A stretch of 64,000 nt of DNA, taken from assembly GCF_000300335.1 (NCBI RefSeq), contig NZ_AMRM01000021.1:31000-94999 (forward strand), read 5' to 3'. The notes under the pieces are model-generated. The model saw nothing but the letters and a program-made list of their open reading frames with translations, was not told the DNA's origin and did no database searches. Origin of the DNA: Nitratireductor pacificus pht-3B (GTDB lineage: Bacteria; Pseudomonadota; Alphaproteobacteria; Rhizobiales; Rhizobiaceae). Both the position numbers and the translations under genes were made by a program. Position 1 is the stretch's first letter. Each line of letters opens with the position of its first letter. This document shows positions 28,756 to 37,363 of the stretch, one piece after another.

Positions 28756-28787
28756 GAAAACTCCTGCCGGTGCGAATGCGTTGGGGT

Positions 28788-30161
28788 TCATGAGCGCTTC
28801 TCCTCGGCGGGCAGGAGGTAACCCCTGACCGCGCGCGAGAGATCCAGATAGCGCCGGGCGGCCGCCTGCACCTGCTCGGCGGTGACGGCGGCAAGCCGCT
28901 CGGGAAGCCCGGTGATGTCCTCGACCGAACCGCCGGTCGCCAGCGTCGCGCCGAACAGGTTGGCGCTGCGCACCTGGCTGTCGCGCAGGAAGACCTGGTC
29001 GCGCAGGATCTTCGTCCGTGCCGCTTCCAGTTCCTTGGCGGTGATGCCATCGGCCTTGATGCGGTCGATCTCCGCGATCAGGGCCGCTTCGACCTTCGCC
29101 AGATCGGCATCGCCGCGCGGCTCGCCGTAGACGCCGAGCGCCGAATAGTCATAGGCGTTGCCCTGGAGATAGCTGCCGGCGCTGGCGGCGATCCCCTGCT
29201 TGACGACCAGTTCCTGATAGAGACGGCTGCGCAGCCCCTCGCCCAGCACCTGGGACAGGATGGCGATCGCTTCGAACTCGCCCTCGTCGGCCGTGCGGTG
29301 CGAGGGCGTGAACCAGTTTATGGAAAGGCTCGGGACGCTGACCCGGGGATCGCTGAAGGTGACGGTGCGCGCGGTCTTCTGGTCCGGCTCCATGGGCCGG
29401 GCGCGCGGGGCGAGATCCGGACCGCGCGCCAGCGTGCCGTAGGTTTCCTCGGCGAGCTTGCGAACGGCGTCCGCCTCCACATCGCCGGCAACCACCAGAA
29501 CGGCGTTGTTCGGGGTGTAGTAGCGGTCGTAGAAGGCTTTCAGATCGTCATGGGTCAGCCCCTCGATCTCGCGCTGCCAGCCGATCACGGGAATGCCATA
29601 GGGGTGGTTCTGGTAGAGCGTGGCGTTCAGTTCCTCGGAGAGGATCGAACCGGGCACATTGTCGGTCCTCTGCCGGCGCTCCTCGAGCACCACCTGACGC
29701 TCGGTCTCGATATTCTCCTGCGAGAGCACCAGATTGCGCATCCGGTCGGCCTCGAAACGCATCATGTCGCCCAGTTCATCAGGGGCGACCTGCTGATAAT
29801 AGGCGGTGAAATCATAGGAGGTGAACGCGTTCTCGTTGCCGCCGACGGCGGCGATGGCCTGCGAGAACTCGCCCGAGGGATAGGTGCTCGTGCCCTTGAA
29901 CATCAGGTGCTCGAAGAAATGCGCGATGCCCGATTTTCCGGGTTCCTCGTCGGCGCTGCCGACCTTGTACCACAGCATGTGGGTGACGACCGGCGCGCGG
30001 TGATCGGGGATGACCACGACATCGAGGCCGTTCCCGAGCGTGAAGTTCGAGACGGCGCTGTCACCGCCCGCCTCGGCGGCCAGCGCAACCGATGCGCCCG
30101 CCAGAGAGAGGAAACCGGCGAGTGCCGCCCGGCGCGCGACAACCGCGAATGAATGGTTCAT
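28788..30161 (-). CDS. M16 family zinc peptidase, catalytic subunit
   Basis: A 457-residue periplasmic M16 peptidase. It has a signal peptide (VARRAALAGFLSLAGASVAL), the inverted zinc motif HFFEHLMFKGT near residue 70 and the downstream Glu ligand region about 75 residues later (ENIETERQVVLEERRQR). The C-terminal M16 half starts about residue 240. These proteins degrade peptides and small unfolded proteins in the periplasm. It is the first of two adjacent M16 genes; the second lacks the zinc site, so the pair very likely works as a heterodimer. Start chosen at MNHSFAVVARR; a longer in-frame start would add 20 residues before the signal. Confidence 0.9.
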   Translation of the reverse strand: MNHSFAVVARRAALAGFLSLAGASVALAAEAGGDSAVSNFTLGNGLDVVVIPDHRAPVVTHMLWYKVGSADEEPGKSGIAHFFEHLMFKGTSTYPSGEFSQAIAAVGGNENAFTSYDFTAYYQQVAPDELGDMMRFEADRMRNLVLSQENIETERQVVLEERRQRTDNVPGSILSEELNATLYQNHPYGIPVIGWQREIEGLTHDDLKAFYDRYYTPNNAVLVVAGDVEADAVRKLAEETYGTLARGPDLAPRARPMEPDQKTARTVTFSDPRVSVPSLSINWFTPSHRTADEGEFEAIAILSQVLGEGLRSRLYQELVVKQGIAASAGSYLQGNAYDYSALGVYGEPRGDADLAKVEAALIAEIDRIKADGITAKELEAARTKILRDQVFLRDSQVRSANLFGATLATGGSVEDITGLPERLAAVTAEQVQAAARRYLDLSRAVRGYLLPAEEKRS

Positions 30162-30266
30162 GAAGCAATCCCGTATGGTTGGGTTGAGCAGCCTGCGCAC
30201 CATGACATGCGCGCATGACAAGCGGAAGCTATTGGCCGGAAGCTATCGTCCCAAAAGTGACCAAAC

Positions 30267-30821
30267 TCAGGCGCGGAGCGCAAAGCTTGCGCAGGAGGTG
30301 CCGTAGGTGCGTCGCTCGATCAGCGTGAAGCCGGCGGGCGGCTGGAACGGCGTGGCCGCCGCCTCCTCCACCATGACCAGCGCGCCGGGCGAGAGCCACC
30401 CGCCGGCGAGCGCGGCGGCGAGCGCCTCTTCGCCGAAGCCCTTGCCGTAGGGCGGATCCGCCAGGACAAGATCGAACGGCAGCATCGTGCCGACCTCGCC
30501 GAGCCTGGTGGCGTCGCGGCGGAAGATCTTGCTGCGTCCCTGCAGGGACAGGGTCTCGACATTGGTGCGGATCAACCCGCGCGCGGCGGCGGCTTCCTCG
30601 ACGAACAGGGCGAAGGACGCGCCGCGCGACAGCGCCTCGATCCCCAGTGCGCCGGTGCCGGCGAACAGGTCGAGCACGCGCGCGCCGGCGAGCCGCTCGG
30701 CGAAACGATGCTCCAGAATGTTGAACAGGGCCTCGCGCGTCCGGTCCGTGGTGGGACGGATGTCGTCCGTGCGGGGCGCGGCCAGCGCCCGGCCCCGGAA
30801 CGCGCCGCCGACGACCCGCAC
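30267..30821 (-). CDS. rsmD: 16S rRNA (guanine(966)-N2)-methyltransferase
   Basis: A 184-residue SAM-dependent methyltransferase that modifies G966 in the small-subunit rRNA. It begins MRVVGGAFRGRALAAP, has the family segment RPTTDRTREALFNIL, the SAM-binding ARVLDLFAGTGALGIEALSR and the catalytic DPPY motif (LADPPYGKGF). It starts four bases after the stop of the pseudouridine synthase gene on the same strand, making a two-gene rRNA-modification operon. Confidence 0.95.
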   Translation of the reverse strand: MRVVGGAFRGRALAAPRTDDIRPTTDRTREALFNILEHRFAERLAGARVLDLFAGTGALGIEALSRGASFALFVEEAAAARGLIRTNVETLSLQGRSKIFRRDATRLGEVGTMLPFDLVLADPPYGKGFGEEALAAALAGGWLSPGALVMVEEAAATPFQPPAGFTLIERRTYGTSCASFALRA

Positions 30822-30824
30822 CGG

Positions 30825-32507
30825 CTAGCGCCCCTTTGCCGGCTTGCCCGGACGGCCGCCGCCGGGTTTGCCGCCGGGTTTACCGCCTGGCCGGGCCTCG
30901 AACTTGCCGCCGGGTTTGCCCCCCGGCTTGCCGCCCGGCTTTCCAAAGGATTTCGCGCCCGGCTTGCCGAAGCTCTTGCCGGCTGGCTTCGAACCGAACT
31001 TGCCACCGGGCCGGCCCTCAGACCTTGCATCGGGCCTTCCATCGGGCCGGGCGCCGCCGGGTTTGCGATCGCCCCGCGGCGCATCGGAGCGGGGACGCTC
31101 TCCATCGCCGCGCGGCCTGTCCTTGCCGTGCGGACGCGCTGAATACGGCTTGTCGCCCTTGGAAAAGCGATCGCGTTCGCCACGCTCCGGCCTGCCCTCC
31201 CTCGCGGGCCTGTCGCCATCGCGGCGGGCCGCACCCGGCGCGCGCTTGGCGAAGGATTTACCGCGGGCCTCGCCGCCCTCTTCCGGCCTCCCCTTGCCGA
31301 AGGGGCGTTCGGAACGGGGCTTTGCCGAACGCTCCGGACGACCCTGTGACCGCGGCTTTCCGGCCGGCTTGTCTTCCACTTCGGCTTCCGCCTTGCGCTT
31401 GCCCTGCGGCCTGGCGCCGGGCGCCATCCATACATGGGCGCCGCGATTGTTTCGCGCGCCGGCGTCGCGCCGCTCGTCCTCGTCGCGCCGGCCACCCGGG
31501 CGTGTCTGGAGACGGCCACGCATTTCCTCGCGATGGTCCTCGCGGTCCCGCTTGCGGTTCCTGACGAAGCCTTCACCGCCGCGTTCGCGCGGCGCGCGGG
31601 CGTCGCCGCTCTCGCCGGCGGGTGCCTTCCTTTCGGCGCGGACCGGCTTGTTGGAGAAAGGCTTGGCGATCGGCGCGTCGAAATTCGCGCCTGCCTCGGC
31701 GATCAGCCGCTCGCCGAGCTGGTCGCGCAGCGTGCGGCCCTTGATCTCCTGCACCTCGCCCTCGGCCAGCGCGCCGAGCTGGAACGGGCCGTAGGACAGG
31801 CGGATCAGCCGCGTCACGTCGAGGCCGAGCGCGCCGAGCACGTTTCTCACCTCGCGGTTCTTGCCCTCGCGCAGGCCGACGGTCAGCCAGGCATTCGATC
31901 CCTGCTCGCGGTCGAGCGTCGCCTCGATGGCGCCGTAGAACACGCCATCGACGGCGATGCCGTCCTTCAGTCCCTCCAGCGCCGCCGTGTCCACCTTGCC
32001 GTGAACGCGGACGCGGTAGCGGCGCAACCAGCCGGTGGCGGGCAGTTCGAGCGTGCGGGCAAGGCCGCCATCGTTTGTCAGGACGAGCAGGCCCTCGGTG
32101 TTGATGTCGAGCCGACCGATGGTGATGAGGCGCGGAAGGCCGACAGGCAGCACGTCGAAAATGGTCTGGCGGCCTTCCGGATCGCGGTTGGTGGTCACCA
32201 GGCCAGCGGGCTTGTGGAACAGGAACAGCCGCGTCCGCTCCACCGCCGGAAGGGGCTTGCCGTCCACCTCGATGCGGTCGGCGTCGGTGACGTTCAGCGC
32301 CGGCGTGGTCAGGGTCTTGCCGTTGACCGTGACGCGCCCGTCCTGGATCATCGCCTCGGCGTCGCGGCGCGAGGCAAGCCCGACGCGCGCCAGGCGCTTG
32401 GCGATGCGCTCGCCCTCCCGGACGCCCTTGTCACCGTCTTCCGCGTCGGCAGACGGGCTGTGCGCGGTGTCCTTACCGGGTGAGGTCTTTGGTCGGTCGC
32501 TGGTCAT
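30825..32507 (-). CDS. RluB/RsuA-family pseudouridine synthase with long basic tail
   Basis: A 560-residue rRNA pseudouridine synthase. Residues about 35-95 are an S4 RNA-binding domain (RIAKRLARVGLASRRDAEAM), then FHKPAGLVTTNRDP and the catalytic Asp motif ITIGRLDINTEGLLVLTND. The catalytic part ends near residue 270. The last 290 residues are a disordered tail very rich in Gly, Arg, Lys and Pro with repeated GGKPGGK units; family members elsewhere are usually 240-300 residues. The tail is probably an RNA-binding extension typical of alphaproteobacterial homologues. Likely target is 23S rRNA U2605 (RluB). Operon with rsmD. Confidence 0.92.
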   Translation of the reverse strand: MTSDRPKTSPGKDTAHSPSADAEDGDKGVREGERIAKRLARVGLASRRDAEAMIQDGRVTVNGKTLTTPALNVTDADRIEVDGKPLPAVERTRLFLFHKPAGLVTTNRDPEGRQTIFDVLPVGLPRLITIGRLDINTEGLLVLTNDGGLARTLELPATGWLRRYRVRVHGKVDTAALEGLKDGIAVDGVFYGAIEATLDREQGSNAWLTVGLREGKNREVRNVLGALGLDVTRLIRLSYGPFQLGALAEGEVQEIKGRTLRDQLGERLIAEAGANFDAPIAKPFSNKPVRAERKAPAGESGDARAPRERGGEGFVRNRKRDREDHREEMRGRLQTRPGGRRDEDERRDAGARNNRGAHVWMAPGARPQGKRKAEAEVEDKPAGKPRSQGRPERSAKPRSERPFGKGRPEEGGEARGKSFAKRAPGAARRDGDRPAREGRPERGERDRFSKGDKPYSARPHGKDRPRGDGERPRSDAPRGDRKPGGARPDGRPDARSEGRPGGKFGSKPAGKSFGKPGAKSFGKPGGKPGGKPGGKFEARPGGKPGGKPGGGRPGKPAKGR

Positions 32508-32720
32508 GTCGGCCCTTGCCTGCGGAGCGCGGCGCCTCGTTCTCGATGCGCAACGGGCACTCCGGATGTCTTAAACTACCCATCGCGCCGCGCGAAATCG
32601 AGCCTGCTCTGGTTTCGATCGCAAAGGCGAATGCTATAGAGGCGGCTAGGTATCAATTCGGTCCGCCAGTTGCGAGCAAAAAGATTGAGCGATCAGGCGA
32701 AAGCAAATTACGGCACCTTC

Positions 32721-33158
32721 ATGGATGCCGCCATCGAGCAGGCGCGCCTTGCCGCGGAACGCGGCGAGGTGCCCGTCGGCGCGGTCGTCGTGCGCGACGG
32801 GATCATCCTCGCGCGGGCCGGAAACCGCACACGGGAGCGCAACGACCCGACCGCCCACGCGGAAATCGTGGCGATCCGCGAAGCCTGCGCCGCGCTCGGC
32901 GCGGAGCGGCTTGTCGATTCCGATCTTTATGTGACGCTGGAACCCTGCGCCATGTGCGCGGGAGCGATCTCGTTCGCGCGCATCAAGCGGCTCTATTTCG
33001 GCGCCGAGGATGAAAAGGGCGGCGCGGTGACCAATGGCGCCCGGTTCTTCAGCCTGCCGACCTGCCACCATGCCCCGGACGTCTATACCGGCATCGGCGA
33101 AAGGGAAGCGTCGGGTCTGCTCAGATCGTTCTTCCGCGCGCAGCGAAAAGGCGACTGA
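32721..33158 (+). CDS. tadA: tRNA-specific adenosine deaminase
   Basis: A 145-residue zinc deaminase that converts A34 to inosine in tRNA-Arg(ACG). The active site is clear: the proton shuttle and first zinc ligand in PTAHAEIVAIREA and the two cysteines in LEPCAMCAGAI. The C-terminal part (FFSLPTCHHAPDVYTG) is usual for TadA. I give the ATG before DAAIEQARLA; TTG codons 12 and 17 codons upstream are in frame and could add a few residues, as many relatives have a short extra N-terminus. Divergent from the pseudouridine synthase gene. Confidence 0.93.
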   Translation: MDAAIEQARLAAERGEVPVGAVVVRDGIILARAGNRTRERNDPTAHAEIVAIREACAALGAERLVDSDLYVTLEPCAMCAGAISFARIKRLYFGAEDEKGGAVTNGARFFSLPTCHHAPDVYTGIGEREASGLLRSFFRAQRKGD

Positions 33159-33231
33159 GCGGGCGCAAGCCAGTCCCCAAACTCGTTTCCCACGATTGAA
33201 ACGCTGAACGGCTCGATCTCCTTGCCTTCCT

Positions 33232-33276
33232 GCGTCTATGCGGCGTCAAGTGATTTCACCGGACTGCAAAACGCCA
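33232..33276. repeat. Rhizobial-type repeat overlapping the 3' end of the REC-kinase gene
   Basis: The stretch TATGCGGCGTCAAGTGATTT continuing CACCGGACTGCAAAA is closely similar to 57717-57755, where it lies between genes and forms a GTCAGGTG..CACCTGAC hairpin. Here it supplies the last ten codons and the stop of the kinase gene (GVLQSGEIT then TGA). Confidence 0.6.
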
Positions 33277-34469
33277 GTTTGGCATGCCGGCAGGTAGAGG
33301 TTGATGCAGGTGCCCTTGCCGGGCGTGCTCACGATGCCCAGCCGCCCGCCCGCCTGCCGCACAAAGCCATCGACCATGGCAAGGCCGAGCCCGCTGCCCT
33401 GCCCCGGCGGCTTGGTCGAGAACAGGGGCTGAAGCGCCCGGCGACGCACCGCCAGCGGCATGCCCTGCCCCGTATCGGTCACCGAAAGAAGCACATAGGG
33501 GCCGGGCAGGAGGCCGGAAGCGACGCGGGCATCCTCCGGCTTCACGGACAGGTTGCGCGCATCGAAATGAAGACTGCCGCCGTCGGGCATGGCATCGCGC
33601 GCATTGAGCGCCAGATTGAGCAGGCTCGTCTCGAGCTGGCCGCTCGGCAACTGCACGGGATGCAGGTCCCCGGCCATGTCCAGCGAGATCGACACGGCGT
33701 CGTCGAGCGTGCGGCGCAGCATGCGCATCAGCGGCGGCAGCTCCTCGGCGAGCGACACCACCGACACCTCATCGACGCGCTGCCTGCCGAAACTGAGCAG
33801 GCGCGCGGTGAGATCGGATCCCGACTTGGTCGCCTCGAGCGCATCGGCCACCAGTTCGGCGAGGTCCGGCCGGTCGACCACGCGCTCCTCGAGCCAGCGC
33901 AGATTGCTCAACAGGACGGCGAGAACATTGTTGAAGTCGTGGGCGATGCCGCTTGTCAGCTGTCCCATGGCCTCCATGCGCTGCTTCTGGCCCAGGCGCT
34001 CGGCGGCGAGACGCTTCTCCTCCAGCAGGCGGATGCGCTCGAAGCAGCGGTTGAGCGTGGCGAGCAGGTCCTCGCTGTGGAAGGGCTTGCACAGATAATC
34101 GTAGGCGCCGGCCTGCAGCGCCTCCACCGCCGTGTCGATGGATGCGTAGGCCGTGACCATGACGCAGACGAGATCGGGATTCCTCTGGCGAAAATCGCGC
34201 ACCAGATCGACCCCGTTGCCGGTGCCGAGGCGCACGTCGACCAGCGCGACCTCCGGCCGCCGGCGCTCGAGCTCCGTCAGGGCCTGGTGTGGTTCATGGG
34301 CGACGTGGACGTCATAGCCTTCGAGCTGCAGCAGACCGGCAAGGCTCGCCGCGAAATCCATGTCGTCGTCGACGATCAGGACACGGTGCAGATCGGTCTC
34401 GCCCTCGCCTTCCGGCGGCGGCCCCTCGCCGATCACGTCGGCGGGCAGGTCGTTCTCCTCGCCCTTCAT
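33246..34469 (-). CDS. Receiver-first histidine kinase of the permease-kinase operon
   Basis: A 407-residue signalling protein with an inverted order: a receiver domain (about residues 27-140; LIVDDDMDF acidic pocket, phosphoacceptor in ALVDVRLGTGNG, Lys in YLCKPF), a short coiled linker, a HisKA-like helix with MGQLTSGIAHDFNNVLAVLL, and an HATPase (NLALNARDAMPDGG, VTDTGQGM, GSGLGLAMVDGF). It has no membrane helix. Its start overlaps the stop of the permease-kinase gene by four bases (ATGA), so it is the dedicated partner. It lacks a DNA-binding domain, so the output may be a further phosphotransfer. The last ten residues come from a repeat element. Confidence 0.88.
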   Translation of the reverse strand: MKGEENDLPADVIGEGPPPEGEGETDLHRVLIVDDDMDFAASLAGLLQLEGYDVHVAHEPHQALTELERRRPEVALVDVRLGTGNGVDLVRDFRQRNPDLVCVMVTAYASIDTAVEALQAGAYDYLCKPFHSEDLLATLNRCFERIRLLEEKRLAAERLGQKQRMEAMGQLTSGIAHDFNNVLAVLLSNLRWLEERVVDRPDLAELVADALEATKSGSDLTARLLSFGRQRVDEVSVVSLAEELPPLMRMLRRTLDDAVSISLDMAGDLHPVQLPSGQLETSLLNLALNARDAMPDGGSLHFDARNLSVKPEDARVASGLLPGPYVLLSVTDTGQGMPLAVRRRALQPLFSTKPPGQGSGLGLAMVDGFVRQAGGRLGIVSTPGKGTCINLYLPACQTGVLQSGEIT

Positions 34470-37114
34470 GCGGGTGTCGCCCCGGCGCAGGGCAGCACCA
34501 GCGTGACCGTGGTTCCCGTCCCGGCTTGGCTTTCGACCAGCACGTCGCCGTCATGCTGTTCGAGGATGCGCTTGACGAGCGGCATGCCGAGGCCGACGCC
34601 GAACGCCTTGGTGCTGAACAGCGGCTCGAAAATCCGCTCCGCGACCTCGCGGGTCATGCCCGCGCCATTGTCGGCGACCGACAGGAAGACCAGATCGCGG
34701 CGGCGCTCCGTCGTCAGCCTGATCCGCGCCTCCTTCTCGCCGCCCTCGCAGGCCTGCACGGCATTGGCCAGCACGTTCGAGAAGGCCTGCCTGAGCCGCT
34801 CGCTGTCGGCCCGCACGTCGCAGCCGGCCGTGAGATCGAGCGCAACGAGCCGGGCGGTCGCCTCGTCCTGCTCGCTCATCTGCTGCTCGACCCAGCGGTC
34901 GATGGCGATGGGCGCGAAGACCAGCGCGTGCTTGCGCGAGAAGTCGAGCAGGTCCTCGATGATGCGCACGCAGCGCCAGGCGTTGCGCTGAAGCCGTTCC
35001 AGCTCGCCCAGGGCCGGCTCGCCGGGATCCTTCAGCGAGCGGCGCAGGATATCGGCCGAGGTGACCAGCGTGCCGAGCGGGTTGCGCAGCTCGTGGCTGA
35101 CCGTGGCCGTGATCTGGCCGATGGCGGCGAGACGCTCGTTGCTCGCCAGTTCCTGCTGCGCCCTGCGCAGTTTCTCCAGCGAGGCGACGAGATCGCGCTC
35201 GGCGAGCTCGCGGCTCTCCTGCGACAGCACGATCCACCAGGCGCCGATGGCCAGAAGCGGCAATATGGCCAGGAAAACGCGCAGCAGCAGGGGACCGCTG
35301 TCCAGATGTGGTTCCAGCGCGGAAGGCTCGATCAGGCGGAAGGTCAGCAGGAACACCGCCGCCGTGATGACCGCCAGGGAGAACATGACACCGGCGACCT
35401 TCAGCAGGCGCTGCCCCATATGCGGGGCGATCTTGCTGCGCAGCGTCCGTCCGAAATAGCGCGACCGCGAAGTCTCGAGCACGGTGCCCGAGGACTTGCA
35501 CACGTCGTGGCAGTGGGAATCGAGGCTGCAGCACAGCGAGCAGATCGGCCGCTCGTAGAAGGTGCAATGCACCATGTCCGGCCGTTCGTAGTCGAGGCCG
35601 CAGATCTCGCAGCGGATGTTCGCCTGCGGCGCTCCGGCGAGCGGCACGCGCGGCCGGGCGAGATAGTACCGCCCCCGGGTGGCGACGCCGATGGCGACGG
35701 CGCTGACGAGCGCCGCGGCGAAGGCGATAGGCGCCGCATAGGCCTGCGCCAGAGCACCGAGGCCGCCCGTGAAACAGACTATGCCGAGCAGCGAGGCGAA
35801 CGCCATCGAGCCGCAACCGACCGGGTTGAAATCGTGCAGATAGGCGCGCTTGAACTCGGTGAAGGGCGGGCTGACGCCCATCGGCTTGAGGATCGCGAGA
35901 TCGGCGAAGATCGAGCCGATCCAGGCCGCCGCGATGACCGAATAGACCGCCAGGACGAGTTCCAGCGTCTGGAAGATGCCGAGCAGCATCAGGAGCAGCG
36001 AGATCAGGATGTTGAAGACCAGCCAGACCACGCGGCCGGGATGATAATGGGTGACCCGCGAGAAGAAGTTCGACCAGGCGAGCGAACCGGCATAGGCGTT
36101 GGTGACGTTGATCTTGACCTGCGAGATGAGGACGAAGATCGCCGCCAGCGCCAAGACGGTGCGCGGGTCGTCGCTGACATACTCGTAGGCCTTGATGTAC
36201 ATGTGGATCGGCTCAAGCGCCGTCGACGGCGAGAGGCCGGCGGAGACGGCGAGCACCGCCAGCAGGCTGCCGCACAGGATCTTGAAGCCGCCGACGATGA
36301 TCCAGCCCGGCCCGGCCGCGATCACCGCCGCCCACCAACGCAGGCGGTTCCGCCGCGTCTTGTCGGGCAGGAAGCGCAGATAGTCCACCTGCTCGCCGAT
36401 CTGGATCGACAGGGCGAACAGGACGCCGATGGCCGAGCCGAGCGCGAGCACGTCGAACCCGCGTCCGTTCGCCTCGCTGCCGGCGAACGCCACCCACTGA
36501 TGCAGCGTATCCGGGTGGCCGACGGCGATGTAGACGAACGGCGCGAGCAGCATGGCGATCCAGATCGGCTGGGTCAGCATCTGCAGCTTGCTGATCATCG
36601 TGACGCCCATGAAGGTGATCGGAATGATGACCAGCGAGGAGATGATGTAGCCGAGGACCAGCGGGATGTCGGCGAACAGTTTTAGCGCCTGCGCCATGAT
36701 CGCCCCCTCAAGGGCGAAGAAGATGAAGGTGAAGGTGGCGTAGATCAGCGAGGTGATCGTCGAGCCGATATAGCCGAACCCGGCGCCGCGCGTCAGAAGG
36801 TCCATATCGATGTTGTAGCGGCTCGAATAATAGGCGATCGGCAGGTTGGTCACGAAGACGAACAGGCAGGTGATCAGCACCGCCGGGAAGGCGTTGGCGA
36901 AGCCGTAGGTCAGCGTGATGGCCCCGCCGATGGCCTCGAGCGCCAGGAAGGAGATGCCGCCGAGCGCAGTGTTGGCGATGACGAAGGGGGACCAGCGTCG
37001 GAAGGAGCGCGCCGCATAGCGCAGGGAGTAATCCTCCAGCGTCTCGTTGGCGATCCAGGAATGATAGGATCGCAGCGCCGGCGATTGAGGCGTTTCCACT
37101 AGGCGGCGCTCCAT
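34466..37114 (-). CDS. NCS1-like permease fused to Cys-rich module and histidine kinase
   Basis: An 882-residue membrane sensor. Residues 1-490 read as a 12-helix permease most like the NCS1 (cytosine/purine/allantoin) group, with SLRYAARSFRRWSPFVIANT and TRGAGFGYIGSTITSLIY. About 501-538 is a cysteine-rich segment (CEICGLDYERPDMVHC.. CSLCCSLDSHCHDVCK) with seven or more Cys plus His, suggesting bound metal. Two more helices follow (about 565-630), then HisKA with VSHELRNPLGTL near 674 and an HATPase (NVLANAVQACEGG, DNGAGM, GLGMPLVKRIL). The plan is like CbrA, but with a different transporter. I start at MERRLVETP; a GTG four codons later is possible. Forms an operon with the receiver-first kinase. 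Confidence 0.85.
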   Translation of the reverse strand: MERRLVETPQSPALRSYHSWIANETLEDYSLRYAARSFRRWSPFVIANTALGGISFLALEAIGGAITLTYGFANAFPAVLITCLFVFVTNLPIAYYSSRYNIDMDLLTRGAGFGYIGSTITSLIYATFTFIFFALEGAIMAQALKLFADIPLVLGYIISSLVIIPITFMGVTMISKLQMLTQPIWIAMLLAPFVYIAVGHPDTLHQWVAFAGSEANGRGFDVLALGSAIGVLFALSIQIGEQVDYLRFLPDKTRRNRLRWWAAVIAAGPGWIIVGGFKILCGSLLAVLAVSAGLSPSTALEPIHMYIKAYEYVSDDPRTVLALAAIFVLISQVKINVTNAYAGSLAWSNFFSRVTHYHPGRVVWLVFNILISLLLMLLGIFQTLELVLAVYSVIAAAWIGSIFADLAILKPMGVSPPFTEFKRAYLHDFNPVGCGSMAFASLLGIVCFTGGLGALAQAYAAPIAFAAALVSAVAIGVATRGRYYLARPRVPLAGAPQANIRCEICGLDYERPDMVHCTFYERPICSLCCSLDSHCHDVCKSSGTVLETSRSRYFGRTLRSKIAPHMGQRLLKVAGVMFSLAVITAAVFLLTFRLIEPSALEPHLDSGPLLLRVFLAILPLLAIGAWWIVLSQESRELAERDLVASLEKLRRAQQELASNERLAAIGQITATVSHELRNPLGTLVTSADILRRSLKDPGEPALGELERLQRNAWRCVRIIEDLLDFSRKHALVFAPIAIDRWVEQQMSEQDEATARLVALDLTAGCDVRADSERLRQAFSNVLANAVQACEGGEKEARIRLTTERRRDLVFLSVADNGAGMTREVAERIFEPLFSTKAFGVGLGMPLVKRILEQHDGDVLVESQAGTGTTVTLVLPCAGATPA

Positions 37115-37363
37115 GACGAAGCACCGGCTCCCGGCAAAGCGAGGGCTGCACGCATTCTTACCTGATCCTCCCGGGCTCCCCATCAAATGATCACACAAAG
37201 CCGGCCGGGACACCAGCCTTGCGATGCGCGGCGCCCTATGCCGGCGGCGCATGCGCCCATTGCCACAATCGCGTCGCGGGACCTGCGCCTATCGTTCTGC
37301 CGCGCGGCCGGCTAAGGGTAGCATCGGAATTTGCCCGGAGGGCACAAACATGACGGGGGAAGC

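Noticed and set aside
34289..36685. 798-residue frame antisense to the permease-kinase gene
   Set aside because: No domains, strongly biased composition and fully contained opposite a clearly coding gene.
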